NCBI GenBank assembly: GCA_020736575.1 | Contig: JAGPYM010000014.1 | Coordinates: forward strand, 62,001 to 126,000 | DNA length: 64,000 nt | Source of the DNA: Thelonectria olida | Lineage: Eukaryota > Ascomycota > Sordariomycetes > Hypocreales > Nectriaceae | Direction: 5' to 3' | In this document: piece after piece, positions 24,501 to 36,300 of the stretch | Position numbering within the stretch: the first letter of the stretch is position 1 | Layout of the letters: the number at the start of each line of letters is the position of its first letter | Notes under the pieces: generated by a model | Database searches by the model: none | What the model saw: the letters and a program-made list of their open reading frames with translations, nothing else | What the model was told of the DNA's origin: nothing | Program-made: the position numbers and the translations under genes

Positions 24501-25310
24501 GGCTTCACTAGACGCAGTGAGGAAGAGGGCCGAATTAGGTAGTAATAGAGAAATAAATGGAATCATCTTGCAGAAATGCAAAGAAGCTATGCTATGTCTT
24601 GGCTGCAGTATCAATCATTCCCTAATCCATTCTATGTCATACTTGCCAAGTTAGGTTTTTTTTTTGGTAACTTCTGAACCTACCTACCTAACTAAGTTAG
24701 GTCCGTTCTATTCCATGTAATATAGCTGCGCTAACATGGATACCAAAACACCTCAGAGGCCTCCCTCAATTACACTAATAAACAGACCAGGAGCGGCTAA
24801 AATTGCAGTGGCAATTTAGAAGTCACAACATCTGCGCCCACCAAAATAATCCGATATTCTCAGACTGGCCAATTCTATTGCTGTTAGTTGAACAATAGAG
24901 GCTACAAAGTGCTGTTTTCGGCTGTTGGCATCGAGTTTGAGTTTAGAATATGAACTGACCTCAATGCTGGTTAGTTAACAGAAGAGCCCAAGACCAAGTC
25001 CAGTCCGAGCCAAGGCCCTCCATTCTCCTCGTCAAGGCCACTCTTCGCATTGGCGGACTTTGGCCACACATTTGTGGCGTCCGATTGGCGGACCCTGCTG
25101 ATCCCGATGCCCGATGCGTCGTCCCCCAGCCCCCCCGCACGCATCTCGCAACACCGACGCCCAGTTGGCGTCAAGACTTGGTGGTGGCGGGGGTCGCCTA
25201 AATATTTATCCATTCCTGACCCTCAGCGCCTTTGGAGAACGGCACGGTTGATGGTTTGGTGAGAATCGTTGCTGAATGCCGAGAAACATCAAGACGAGAG
25301 ATTAGACACC
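24501..25310. other. Intergenic with small palindrome
   Basis: No gene. A perfect inverted repeat at 24686-24702 (ACCTAAC, three-base centre, GTTAGGT) and a T run near 24656-24665 follow the TF gene. The palindrome could be a regulator site or part of a 3' end. Confidence 0.4.
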
Positions 25311-27337
25311 ATGGCCTGTCTGGTTCTTGTCTGTGATGTCGAACACGCCCCTCTCATCGACCTAGCCTCAAGCATCACTGGTTATTCGGTACAGACGAGC
25401 AAGGAGATCCATCAACATTCCATCATAGCGTACGAAAGAAAAGCCTTTACAGCAACCTCTCTTCGCCATCTAAGAGCATCGAATCATAAAAGTGTCCCAG
25501 TCTTGAGTATAAACTTGCGATGCCTGAGCAGCAACAGGCACTTCTCCAGTGCGGATGGGTCAGGGGACGACGGCTTTGAACACGAGTATCTCTTTCTCAG
25601 TGGAAAGTTCCATCGAAAGGATTTCTGCAGGTTTCTGTCATTTGTGACGGGCCAGTCTAATCCGTTTTCCCGGATCAGGGAAAAGAAGAGATCCGTTTAC
25701 ATCGGTCTGACCTATCCGAATGTTCGGGTGGCTCTATCCAACATGGCCATTGTCTCGGTTGGGGCTGATGCATTGGAGTTGAGGGTCGACCTTCTCCAAG
25801 ACGAAGCCAAAGAGGAGCCATTCCCTTCAGTGGACTATGTTGCCGAACAGTTAACGCTGCTGAGGCTTCATTCCGAGTTACCCATCATCTTCACTATTCG
25901 ATTAGAGCCATCAGGTGGAAAGTAGGTTTCGATCATATTTGGCCTGAATTCCTGCGCTCAGTACTAACTAACTGGAAATATAGGTGGCCACTGAACAACA
26001 CGGCTCTCGCGACAAGATATCTTGAGAAGGCACTGCGATGGGGTGTCGAGTTCATCGACGTAGAAGATCACTTTGGTGAAGACCTTCGGCATTCACTCTT
26101 GGCTCAGAAAAGAAACAGCAAAATCATTGCTTCGCATCACAACTTTTCCGGACTTCTCGACTGGACATCATCTTCTGCCCTGGACACGTACCAGAAATGC
26201 GCTTCATTTGGAGACGTGGTGCAGATTGCTGGCATCGCCACCGATCTTAGCGATACGTTCGAAGTCCAGAGGTTTCGCAGCAAAGTCAAAGACTCCGCAA
26301 CTCCATCACACAACCCCCCATTGAGCGCCTTCAACACCGGCAAGGGAGGGAAGCTATCACGAATATTGAACCCATTTCTACAGGCAATGACGCATCCGCT
26401 GCTTCCAATAAGCAGTGCTCCGAACCAGCTTTCTCTTGTTGAAGCCAATGGGTATGTTCACATTCTGGCCACGACTGGCCGAAAACAATATCTAACTCTT
26501 GTCAGCGTACTTACAGTTCTGGGAGAGACAATGGCTAGAAAGATATACATGTTTGGGGATCCGGGCTCCAATACAGCACTCATGGACAAGTGCTTCAAGG
26601 AGCTCAATCTTCCTCACCGGGCCATCTCATTAACATACAAACAGGACTCTAGTATCAAGTCCCTTTTAAGTGAAGCCGACTGTGGCGGGGCTGTATTTGA
26701 GTATCCATACTCATTACAAGACCAGCTGGTACTGGATTCTAGAAGTACAGAGGCACTCATTGGCGATTCTGCCGACACTGTGAGCATCGAGGGCGGTCGA
26801 CTCATTGGCCACAGCTGCCTCTCTATTGGTATCAAAGCCCTTCTTACCCATGAACATGCCACTTCAGCACTCTGTGGCCAGGATATCTTGGTCATTGGTC
26901 GTTCCTTTTCCGAAGCTTCATCAGTAATATCCGCCATGCTGTCACTGGAGTGTGGCCAGATCTTCACGCTTGGCTTTTCTATTCCTGCCGAGGTTACCAC
27001 CCGATCAACTACCTGCACTCCAACTGAGTTCGAGGATGCTCTGACTTGTGCAGGGGTGTTCTCTACGCTCCCGACCAAAGATCGCAGCTTGCTCACTCCA
27101 TTGCTGGGTCTCATTGATAAGAGGCATGAAAAATCCAAGACGAAAGCAATGGTTTACCTAGATATTCATGGATCTCAGAAAGATCCTGCTGCAAGTACTG
27201 CTAGAGCGGCCGGCTGGTGCACTATCATGAAGGAGAATATCTCCGCTGCAGTTCTGGCAGCCAGACTCAGAGTACTTGTTGATCAGTCTATACCCTATGA
27301 TTTCATCCGAATGGTTCGGCGACAGCAGCTGTATTAA
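25311..27337 (+). CDS. qa-1S: Quinate repressor-like protein (qa-1S/QutR type), short
   Basis: Exons 25311-25921 and 25984-27337 (intron with TACTAAC branch) give 654 residues. The order matches the last three domains of the AROM pentafunctional enzyme: a remnant shikimate-kinase-like part (1-125), a type I dehydroquinase-like part (about 128-390) and a shikimate-dehydrogenase-like part (about 390-654). In Neurospora and Aspergillus this architecture is the repressor of quinate catabolism, not an enzyme. Here the Schiff-base lysine position of dehydroquinase appears as Gln284 while the His pair at 255-256 is kept, so activity is unlikely. Known repressors are about 920 residues; this one lacks the kinase P-loop region. 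Neighbouring dehydratase and permease genes support the assignment. Confidence 0.85.
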
Positions 27338-27474
27338 TTGGCAAAGGGGCTTAAGAAACACAGAACTTGATAATCATGTACATAATGGCGAATAGGGGGT
27401 TCGAGTTCAACTTTTCTATATGTAAAATGTCTGCTTGACATCTCAATGACACTATTTGCACATATTCATGCTTC

Positions 27475-28969
27475 CTACAATTTTGCTTGCGCAGAGATTG
27501 TCCCATCAATCTCAGTTAGTGCTCCTTGGGCCGCCCATTGCCCGGTTACAAAGGCCTGAGCCAGTCCACCTCCATATCGCCAGTTCGAGAAACCACCAGC
27601 GTCCATGCCGCAACCATAAAGACCAGGAACGGGTCTCCCATCAGCATCTACAACGCGAGCTGACGTGTCAATCTTCAACCCGCCGTACGTGAAGGTGATA
27701 GAAGGTTGGACTTCCAGAGCCCAGAATGGGCCTTCGCCTTCAAGAGCTGGGTGAGGAGCATGGTTGACTCCCAAAGTAGCGTCCGCGGTGTGTTTTGAGC
27801 TCTTCACTGCTTCGTTGTACTCGGACACGGTCTTCCGCAACGCATCTTCAGGGACACCCCATTGAGCCACGCGCTCAAGCAGCTTATCTACCGACTTTGC
27901 GCTCGTGACTCGGCCACCGAACGCCTTGGCCTTCTCAAGTCGGTCAATCTTTCCGGCGTTGGGAAAGACTTCCCCAAGCGCCCATCGTTTCCTGACCTCT
28001 TCATTGAGGATCATGTAGCCGATGCGATCGGGCTGACGAGCAAGCTCTTGGTTGTTGACCTCATCTCCGAATGTCTCATCGCAGAACCTTCGTCCTGCGC
28101 GGTTGACCAATATTGAGTAGCCGGACTGGAACTGGGCCAAGTGTATGAAGTGAGACGGATCAACATCCCGACGCTGGAGGGGAGAGGGCAACAAATGGCC
28201 GTAGAAGGTGGAAAGACCACGACTGGTTCCGGCGCCGACTTGATTGGCAAGCTTGAAGCCATCACCGGTCGAGTACGGGTTTGATCGCACAAAGATATTG
28301 TCGGCGCCCTCGCCAATGTGCTTGGACACAAGCTGTGGACTCCCTTGGAAACCACCCGTCGCGATCAGCACCGCGCGAGCCGAGCAATGGACTAATGATC
28401 CATCAGCCCTTCGCAGAATGGCCCCTGTTACTCGAGAGCCCGGGAGCTTGGGCGACTCTTGAACGAGGCGGACTGCAGAGGTTTTGGTCAAGACCTTGTT
28501 GCTTGGGTTGGCCTTGAAAATGGACTCGGCGCGAGCGAGCCACTGAGGGATGTCGATGGGAAAGCCGATACCAATGGTCATGATTCCGTTGAACTGGTCA
28601 TGTGTCTTGACGCCATTTTGCCTCATCCACTCAACAGCAGCGGGATACTCAGAGATGAACTTGGTGAGAAGTTGAGGCTCGGCATGGGGAATTGTATGGA
28701 GCGCCGTGTCGACATCCTTGGGAGCCCAGAACATGCCAGCGGACCTATGATTCAGATGGCGATTAGTCAAAGTGACACTTGAATATCGCCATGTCTTGAT
28801 GCATCTTGACTTACAGCTTGGACGAGCCACCAATTGCATCACTCTTTTCGACCACGACACATTTTGCCTGTGACAGTCTGCTCACGACAATCGCCGCAGA
28901 CAAGCCGGACATCCCGCCGCCAATGATCAGAACATCGGTCTCAATGCGGTCAAGTTCCGGAGATGTCAT
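27475..28969 (-). CDS. FAD_binding_2 flavoprotein dehydrogenase/reductase
   Basis: Exons 28969-28815 and 28744-27475 give 474 residues. The N terminus starts almost at once with the FAD dinucleotide fold DVLIIGGGMSGLSAA, and the C-terminal GLYGCGMDAGG...GGGLAQAFVTG closes the FAD site. Between them is the capping domain of the fumarate reductase/3-ketosteroid dehydrogenase family. No targeting peptide is seen. It shares a 420-bp divergent promoter with the dehydroshikimate dehydratase gene. Members of this family oxidise or reduce bonds next to a carboxylate or ketone, so oxidation of a hydroaromatic acid such as a (dihydro)shikimate is a reasonable guess. Its presence in a quinate-type cluster is unusual. 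Confidence 0.85.
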
Positions 28970-29389
28970 GATGAATAAGTGCTTCTTAGTCTTGATTTGG
29001 TAGTTCTAACAAGGATTTGCACACTGACAGCGTACGATATGTCTCTGGTCCTTGACCAACTACTAGGAACATGGAGCGATTGAAATACAGCATGACTTTG
29101 AACCTATTTGGACGTCATTTCTTCTCATAGAGCGGCATCATGTAAGCATAGGAGCGCCACATTCCGACTTGCTTGTCGTCGGGGCCTATCGAGTCCGCCA
29201 ATCACGAAGACCATGGCGATGATCCCCCACCTCCGGACTTACATGGTTCTCAACGTCATACCTCACGCACAAGTCGGTTGCAGCTGTACGATGGATACTT
29301 TATAGCAAAGAACCCCGGGAGTCGTACGATTTGAAGCAAACCCCGGCATATTTTTGAAGTTCTGATACGATTTCTACCACCCATTCACC
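28970..29389. promoter_or_regulatory. Divergent promoter, flavoprotein/dehydratase
   Basis: Shared 420-bp region between two start codons. A GGTTCTCAACG-like stretch and a TTTATAGCA element near 29300-29306 are present; no site with clear identity to known qa activator boxes was found by eye. Confidence 0.45.
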
Positions 29390-30496
29390 ATGCCTGCGAA
29401 ACAACTCCCCAACGAACTGGGCATTGCGACCCTGTCCCTGGGGCACTGCAGCAAACACCCTCTCGAACCACGAATTCGTGCAGCTGCCGAAGTTGGGTTC
29501 GACGTGGTAGACCTCTTTGACGAGGACTGGGCGACATATCTCGCCGAGAATGGCCTCGACTCCACAGATCCTTGGGAGGCCACCGAGGAAAAGCTTTCAG
29601 TGGCTCGTCAATTGCGCTGTTTTGTGTCCTCGCTGGGCATGCGCATAGCGTGCACTCAGCCACTGAGAGACATTGAAGGGAACCTCAAGCCAGACGAGCG
29701 GAATGCAGCTCTACGCCGTGTCGCGGCGCGGTTCCCCTTCATGCGCGCCTTTGACACCGACTTGGTCTTCATGTGCTCTAGCATGCGGCCCGATGACGGT
29801 GTAAACGCTACAGCAAACTTCCAAACCGTCGTCAGAGATTTGACGAAGCTTAGTGACATGGCTTTCGAGTTTGCGAGTAATGACGGCGGCAAAATGCTGC
29901 GCATTGGCTACGAGCCGCTGTCGTGGGCGAGGCGCAATACCTGGGCTTCGGCCTGGGAAGTTGTGCGAGCCGTTGACCGAGAAAACGTTGGTATTATCCT
30001 CGACTCTTTCAACATTCTGGCTGTAGAGTTTGCGGACCCCTACTCCGACGAAGGGGAGGGCAGAATGCTGTACTCTTCGAGAGATCAGGCTCTACGAATC
30101 CTTCAGGAGTCCATGTCATCGATGGCTGCGACGGTGCGGCCGGAGAAGCTCTTCTTCGTTCAAGTTGCGGATGCGGAGCGCATGGACGGGAGCTTCCAGG
30201 CACCTGAGGACCCCAAGATCCCCAAGTTGTTGCCCTGGTCAAGGAGCCATCGACTGTACCCGGCGGAGGAACACAGAGGCGGATACATGCCCGTTGATAT
30301 GGTTTTGAAGGCGATTTTACAGATGGGATACACTGGTCCGCTGTCTTTGGAGGTGTTTTCTAGTTCACTTCACGTTCCGGGCCAAAGAGTGCCAGGAGAA
30401 CTAGCTTGGAGGGGAATGAATGGACTGAAGGCGTTGGTCAAGAATGTGGTACGCAGCCCTAATACCGAGGATGACAGAATGAGAGCTAGGATCTAG
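29390..30496 (+). CDS. qa-4: 3-dehydroshikimate dehydratase (qa-4/QutC type)
   Basis: A single exon of 368 residues in good start context. It is a TIM-barrel sugar-isomerase-like (AP endonuclease 2 family) protein that would turn 3-dehydroshikimate into protocatechuate, the exit step of quinate and shikimate breakdown in the cytosol. Visible metal-ligand candidates are the Glu of GYEPLS (about 180), the Asp of ILDSFN (about 206), the Gln of FFVQVAD (about 258) and the Glu of LSLEVF (about 321). Length agrees with fungal family members (about 350-370). The adjacent repressor-like and permease-like genes fit the pathway. Function in a biosynthetic cluster cannot be excluded. Confidence 0.87.
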   Translation: MPAKQLPNELGIATLSLGHCSKHPLEPRIRAAAEVGFDVVDLFDEDWATYLAENGLDSTDPWEATEEKLSVARQLRCFVSSLGMRIACTQPLRDIEGNLKPDERNAALRRVAARFPFMRAFDTDLVFMCSSMRPDDGVNATANFQTVVRDLTKLSDMAFEFASNDGGKMLRIGYEPLSWARRNTWASAWEVVRAVDRENVGIILDSFNILAVEFADPYSDEGEGRMLYSSRDQALRILQESMSSMAATVRPEKLFFVQVADAERMDGSFQAPEDPKIPKLLPWSRSHRLYPAEEHRGGYMPVDMVLKAILQMGYTGPLSLEVFSSSLHVPGQRVPGELAWRGMNGLKALVKNVVRSPNTEDDRMRARI

Positions 30497-31210
30497 ATAG
30501 CAGGTTGCATTTTCATTAAAACCATTTGAGTGTATCAAACCTTCTCCTGTCTCAATCTACAATAACATCATTGGCTAGTTTATCGTTTGTTTCGTACTCC
30601 ATGACTCATCTCAGCACATGACAAGCACTCAATCGTCCCAGAAGCACTCTTGGCTACTCTATCTCCCTTCAATTTTGCAACTTCGATTACTTCAAAACGG
30701 ACTAAATACCCTCTTCATCGTTTACCCTGCAATCTGCAGAGACAGAAAGCCAGGGATGAAAGAATGACTCCATATCAACGCACACGCCAATACCCTCAGC
30801 ATAGGCCAGCGCTAGGATTCCCCAACTTCCACAATGCGATTCTCTGAGTGGCGGAACCGTCTCGGTCCTACGCTTCGGCTAAGAGCTCAGCTTCGCAACT
30901 AGACGAATCCGTCAATCCGACAAAGGGCAATGGCCTCTGATGCCATGACTCGTAACACTGCTCCAGTCCATCTATGGTCTACCCCAGATTGGAGCCCCAG
31001 ACCCCAGATTCCTATCACCCCACGGGGAATCTCGGTGAGAGAGATAGCAAGGGCTTCAAGAGAGATATAAAGTGTCTGCCGAAGTCTCAGACGTGAACGA
31101 TAGAAGCATCCGAAACAAGCAGTTCTCCGGCTCACTCAAAATAGTTTCACTTCCCGAGCCCTTTCGACTTTTACCACCTTCTTCTAGCACGTAACTTCTG
31201 ACAGGTCACA
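30497..31210. other. Intergenic, permease promoter
   Basis: No coding signal. The stretch from about 30840 to 31200 precedes the permease ATG and should hold its promoter. Confidence 0.45.
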
Positions 31211-32991
31211 ATGGTGTTTCTAATCCCTGTCCGGGAAGATCCCTCTGATCCCCAGCCGCGGGAGATTTACAACTGGCGTGTGGTTGCAGTAGCTCTGTCA
31301 GCTGCATGGGGTTCTGCCATGTTTGGTATGCATTTCTGTCTCATGCATGGAGATTTCGGCTGACCATGTGGTAAACAGGCTATGACAGTGCCTTCATTGG
31401 CGGGACGATGGCACTTCCATCCTTTCAGAGTGCATGGGGTCTTGCAGATGCATCCGATGCGGCCCATACTGCATTGTCTGCCAATATTGTTTCAACTTGT
31501 AAGTGATGGGTCAAGACGATGGCCATCTTTATGCGACGTGTGACTAATTCTTGTTCGTGGCATAGTCCAAGCTGGTTGCTTCTTTGGCGCTCTGCTGGTC
31601 TACTTCGCCAACGATACTCTCGGTCGCCGTCTCTCACTCATTGGAGCCGGCTGCATCTTTAACATCGGGGTCACCCTGCAGATGATCGGGGGCGGCAAGA
31701 TAGGCCTTTTTTACGCAGGACGAGCCCTGACTGGACTCGGAGTTGGATCGTCTTCTGTCGTCATTCCTCAATACATCGCAGAGTGCGCGCCAGCTACGAT
31801 CCGAGGCGCACTTGTCGGTCTCTTCGAAATCGCCCTCCAAACTGGCGCAGTCTGCGGATATTGGGTCAACTACGGTGTGAACCAACACATTTCGGCTACC
31901 AGCGATGCGCAATGGAGAATCCCTGTCGGCGTTCAGTATATCCCCGCCCTGTTCCTGATACTTGGAATGCTCTGGGCTGTCGAATCACCAAGATACTCTG
32001 TGGCGCGGGGTTTCCATGAAAAGGCCATTAAGGATCTTCAATGGCTGCGCCAGCTTCCGGCTGATCATGTTCACATCCGTACCACCATCGCCAATATCGA
32101 GAACCAGCTGGAGCATGAGGGAATTGCAGCTGGCCAAGGTCAAGCAAATCTGGCGTCTGTGGCTCGTGAAGCCTTCAGCCAAGCCGTTCTCCCGCGCCTT
32201 CTTATTGGCGTCTGGATCCAACTCTTCCAGAACTTCACCGGAATTAACGCGGTCAATTACTTCTCCCCTACCATCTTCAAGTCGATTGGCTTCACTGGCA
32301 CATCGGTTGGATTGCTTGCTACCGGCGTCTACGGAGCCATCAAGACTATTTTCTCCATCATCTCGTTCATCTTCCTCGTTGACCGATTTGGGAGACGGCC
32401 TCTACTCCTGTTGGCCTCGGTCGGCTGTATATTCACCATGTACTATCTCGCTGGCTACTCATCGTTGACCCATTCATTTGACGGCGGTGCAAAGAAGGAC
32501 GGCGCAGCGTATAGTGCCATTGTTATGGTGTATCTGTTTGCTGTATCCTATGTCTGCGGGTAAGTACTTTTCGTATCAACTGACTGAGTATCACTAACAT
32601 TTATAGATGGAATCTTTCGTGGATTGTGTGCTCCGAAATCTTCCCCGTCAAGGTCCGCAGCTTCTGCTTGGCTATTACGACTTGCTCTCAGTGGCTGGGC
32701 CAATTCATCGTCGTTTACTCGACCCCGTACATGATTAAGGGCATCTCTTTTGGTACCTTTGTGTTCTTCGGGTCCATGACTGTGATTGCATTCTTCTTTC
32801 TCTACTTCTGTGTGCCGGAAACCAAGGGAGTTGCGCTCGAAGATATGGACGTTCTTTGGGAAGAGACAAAGGGTCTTGCTCCTAGGAAGCGTCAGCAGTT
32901 TGACGAAATCATGGCCGTTCGAAACAGGCGACGAACGGAGATCAAGCTGGAGGGAGAAGATTCTCAGCACATCGAGAAAGCCGCAGTCTAG
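31211..32991 (+). CDS. qa-y: Quinate permease-type MFS sugar transporter
   Basis: Exons 31211-31325, 31379-31498, 31566-32559 and 32607-32991 give 537 residues, the usual length of fungal quinate permeases. About twelve membrane helices are present, with the sugar-porter signatures GRR after TM2, the AGRALTGLGVG stretch, ESPRY at the end of TM6, GRRPLL after TM8 and PETKG near the C terminus. The N-terminal YNWRV and YDSAFIG...LPSF segments resemble qa-y/QutD. It would import quinate or a related polyol acid with protons at the plasma membrane. A different hexose-like substrate remains possible. Confidence 0.85.
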
Positions 32992-33359
32992 AACCAAAGG
33001 AGACGCCTGACTCTGCATCTTGTTGCACTGTCACTCGAAATTGGCGAGTGCTGAGGACTAGCTCATTTGCGATAGTATTGTTCGGCTGCTTGCGAAGTAG
33101 AAAGTTGAGCGGCTAAGCACAAAGTATTTTGGCAATAAAACATTCCATTGTCTACCAAGTAATTGTCCACTAAGCAGATGAGCTCTAAGCCGCCCCTCAC
33201 CACCGTGTTAACCCCGGGCATCTGCCCATTTTGCCTGATTTTTCTTCTGGGGTTTTCTCTGTCGACAGGGGGAAAGAATGATGACGTAGTCAGGCTGAAT
33301 ATTGTCAGCTTCTCCCCGCAGCACCCATTTATTTGTTCCATGTTCATCGTCTCTATACC
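32992..33359. other. Intergenic
   Basis: Between permease and NACHT gene; no coding signal. Confidence 0.45.
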
Positions 33360-36300
33360 ATGGCTACGGCACATGAACCAACGCCCGGCGCAGCGGTGAA
33401 GGCTGCTGTCGTTCGAGACCTTGGCTTCACTGTGCTCTTTTCAGGCGTAGCGCCAATTGTCGAGTTCGTCCACGAGGTTGCGAAACCAGTGCCTTGACTA
33501 GCATCATGTTGGACTGACCGCGCCTTCAGCATCGTCTTCATCCATGGCATTCAGGGCCACCCGCGAAAGACGTGGTCATCGTATGCCACCACTGCCAATC
33601 CCGAGCCGGAATCAAGGCGACACTTCCAGCGCCTCTTTTGATCGAAGCCTAACATCATAGACAATACTCGTGCCGGTGGCGAGACAAACCAAGACGAAGA
33701 CACAGAGAGCACTGGTGGCACTGGTGCCGATGGACGCGTTTTGGCCACGAGACTTGCTCCCCGACGACTCCCCAGAGGCGCGTATTCTCACCTATGGATA
33801 CGATTCACGCGTCTCCAATTTCTTTCGAGGGCCTGCCAGCCAGAACAATATTGGCGCACATGGTCGCGCGCTTCTACATGCCCTAGAAGCACGGCGGCGA
33901 GATCATCCCACGAGGCGATTATCTTTGTTGCGCATAGTTTGGGAGGGATTGTATTAAAGGAGGTTAGTTATCCTTTCTCTGGAAACATCTTTGTTGAGGT
34001 ATCAGACGTTGCGATACGAAATTTCGGATTATTCTACTTCACCCTATGTTAGGTGCCGAACCTTTGCTGATTGATGATCACAAATAGGCACTTCGTCGTT
34101 CTAAAGTCGCGAACCAGGGAGGTGAAGATCTCCAAAGCATTTACACTTCGACCTATGCGATCATATTTATGGGAACGCCTCATCGCGGGAGCTCCTACGC
34201 AGAGCTTGGTCTTACCGCGCAGCGTCTTGCAAAGGCCATGGGCTTTGATACAAACGATGAGCTGCTGAGGAATCTGAAATTCGATGGCTCTTATCTAGAA
34301 CTCCTTCGCGAAGAATTCTCTAAAATGCTCGACCAGCACATATTCAAAGTGTACACATTTCAAGAAGGAAAAGGTTACAAAGGAATTCAAGGGATGTCAA
34401 GAAAGGTGTGTAGGTGCAACACTATTATCCGGTATTGAGAGTGCAAAGTCTAATACGACGGAGCATAGATCGTGGATGATGCCTCTTCAAGCTTGGAACA
34501 TTCTCACGAGCGTAAGGATTTCATTAATGAGAACCATGTCATGATGTGTCGGTTCGCAAGCCGCGATGATGATGGCTACATCAAGCTCAGAGACGTAATC
34601 ACGAGCTGCACAGACGGAATACGCAAGCGAGAGGAGCAGAAACAGGAAGTCCTTCATGACAGTAGGTCGTCTTCTCGATTCAGCTCTCTAGCACTTACGC
34701 ATAATCGCGGTAATTAACAGCCTATTTGGCGTTTAGGGATTCTTCGTAGTCTTAGGCCCGACGCCATGGACAACAGAAAGCGAGAGATCGAGAGACCGCA
34801 TCGCCACACATTTGACTGGGTGTTTACCGACAGACGAGCCGGTTTCCAGAGCTGGCTGGAAGGTGATGCAGGTCTTTTCTGGATCAAGGGAAAGCCTGGG
34901 TCAGGAAAGTCTACCCTTATGAAGTACGTCCTCTCGGATAGGCGAACTACTGAGGGTCTGTCGTGTGGTGGACGATCTGTCCTCTCCATTTCATCTTTCT
35001 TCTTCCATGATCGAGGAGTGCACGAAACACAAAAATCCTTCGAAGGGCTTTTGCGATCGATTATATATCAACTGCTCTGCGATATAAGGTCTTTGGCCCC
35101 GCTGGTGGTTGGTATTCATGACCGTCATGTTGGGGATAGAGACAAGCAAAGTGAATGGTCAATCGAGGAGCTTGAAGAAGCTCTGCGAGCGATAATAAAG
35201 CAGCACGAGGTTCGGGGATATGTGTGTCTATTTATTGATGCTCTAGACGAGTATAAGGGGAACCTGGCATGGGTAACACGCTTCATCAAGGAACTGGTCA
35301 CTCCCACACCGGATCAAGTGCTCAAGGTCCGTATCTGCGCCTCTAGTCGCGACAGAAACGTAATCGGCCTTTTACTGAGCGAAAACCCCCGCCTTACGCT
35401 ACATGAGTGGACAATGCTAGATATCCAGAAGTTTGCGGATGAGAGCCTAGCGGAAGCTGAGCGAGACGGTTACGACCAACTTCTCGAAGAAATCACCCAT
35501 CGCGCGGAAGGAGTGTTTTTGTGGGTGAAACTTGTCGTCGAAGAACTCATGGAACCCCTTTTTGATGGCGAGCCCATTGAGGATCTACTCAAGCTAGTTT
35601 CCGACCTGCCCGAAGAGCTCCCAGCCTTTTACGATCGAATGTTCTCAAAGGTTACCAAACGCAATCGACGGGCGTCACTGGTCATGATTGAGCTAGTCTT
35701 GGCCTCGGAATACAAACCCATCCTCCTCGAAGAGTTTTCCCTGGCAACGTCATTGGCCTTGAGCGGCGGTTTGCCCGCGGACATTAAGTCATCCCCCGTA
35801 GAGGAAGACACAAGACGTGACGAGATGATTCGGCGAATCAAGGCATGTTCAGGCGGCCTTCTTGAAGTCGTTGGAGATGGTGCCAACAGTCACGTTCAGT
35901 TTATTCATCAAACGGTAAAGTCATTCGTGGAGCGAGCGCAGAACAGGGAATCGTTTGGTGGAAAATCGGCTTCAGATCTGGCTTTTGGCGGATTAGAGCG
36001 AGCCATGTGGTTGACTTGCTGTGTCATACGCCAGAGAACCTCGAGGTAGGCCGACTTTCATTGCCATCTGAGTAGAAAACCTAGCTAATTTGATTTTCTT
36101 GCAGGTCTAAACATGGTACTTCCACCTGGCATGATAATCCTCAATTTTATTGTGGCAATTTCAAGGATGGGCTGCTGGATGAGTTTCTCAAGCTTATTAG
36201 AGCAATGCAGAGTATTTCCAGACTCCCTAGTCAGGCCATGGTGGATAACGTGTTGGATTCCATTGCCCAATTTATCGGCCCCAGTCGACTCGAGATGTAT

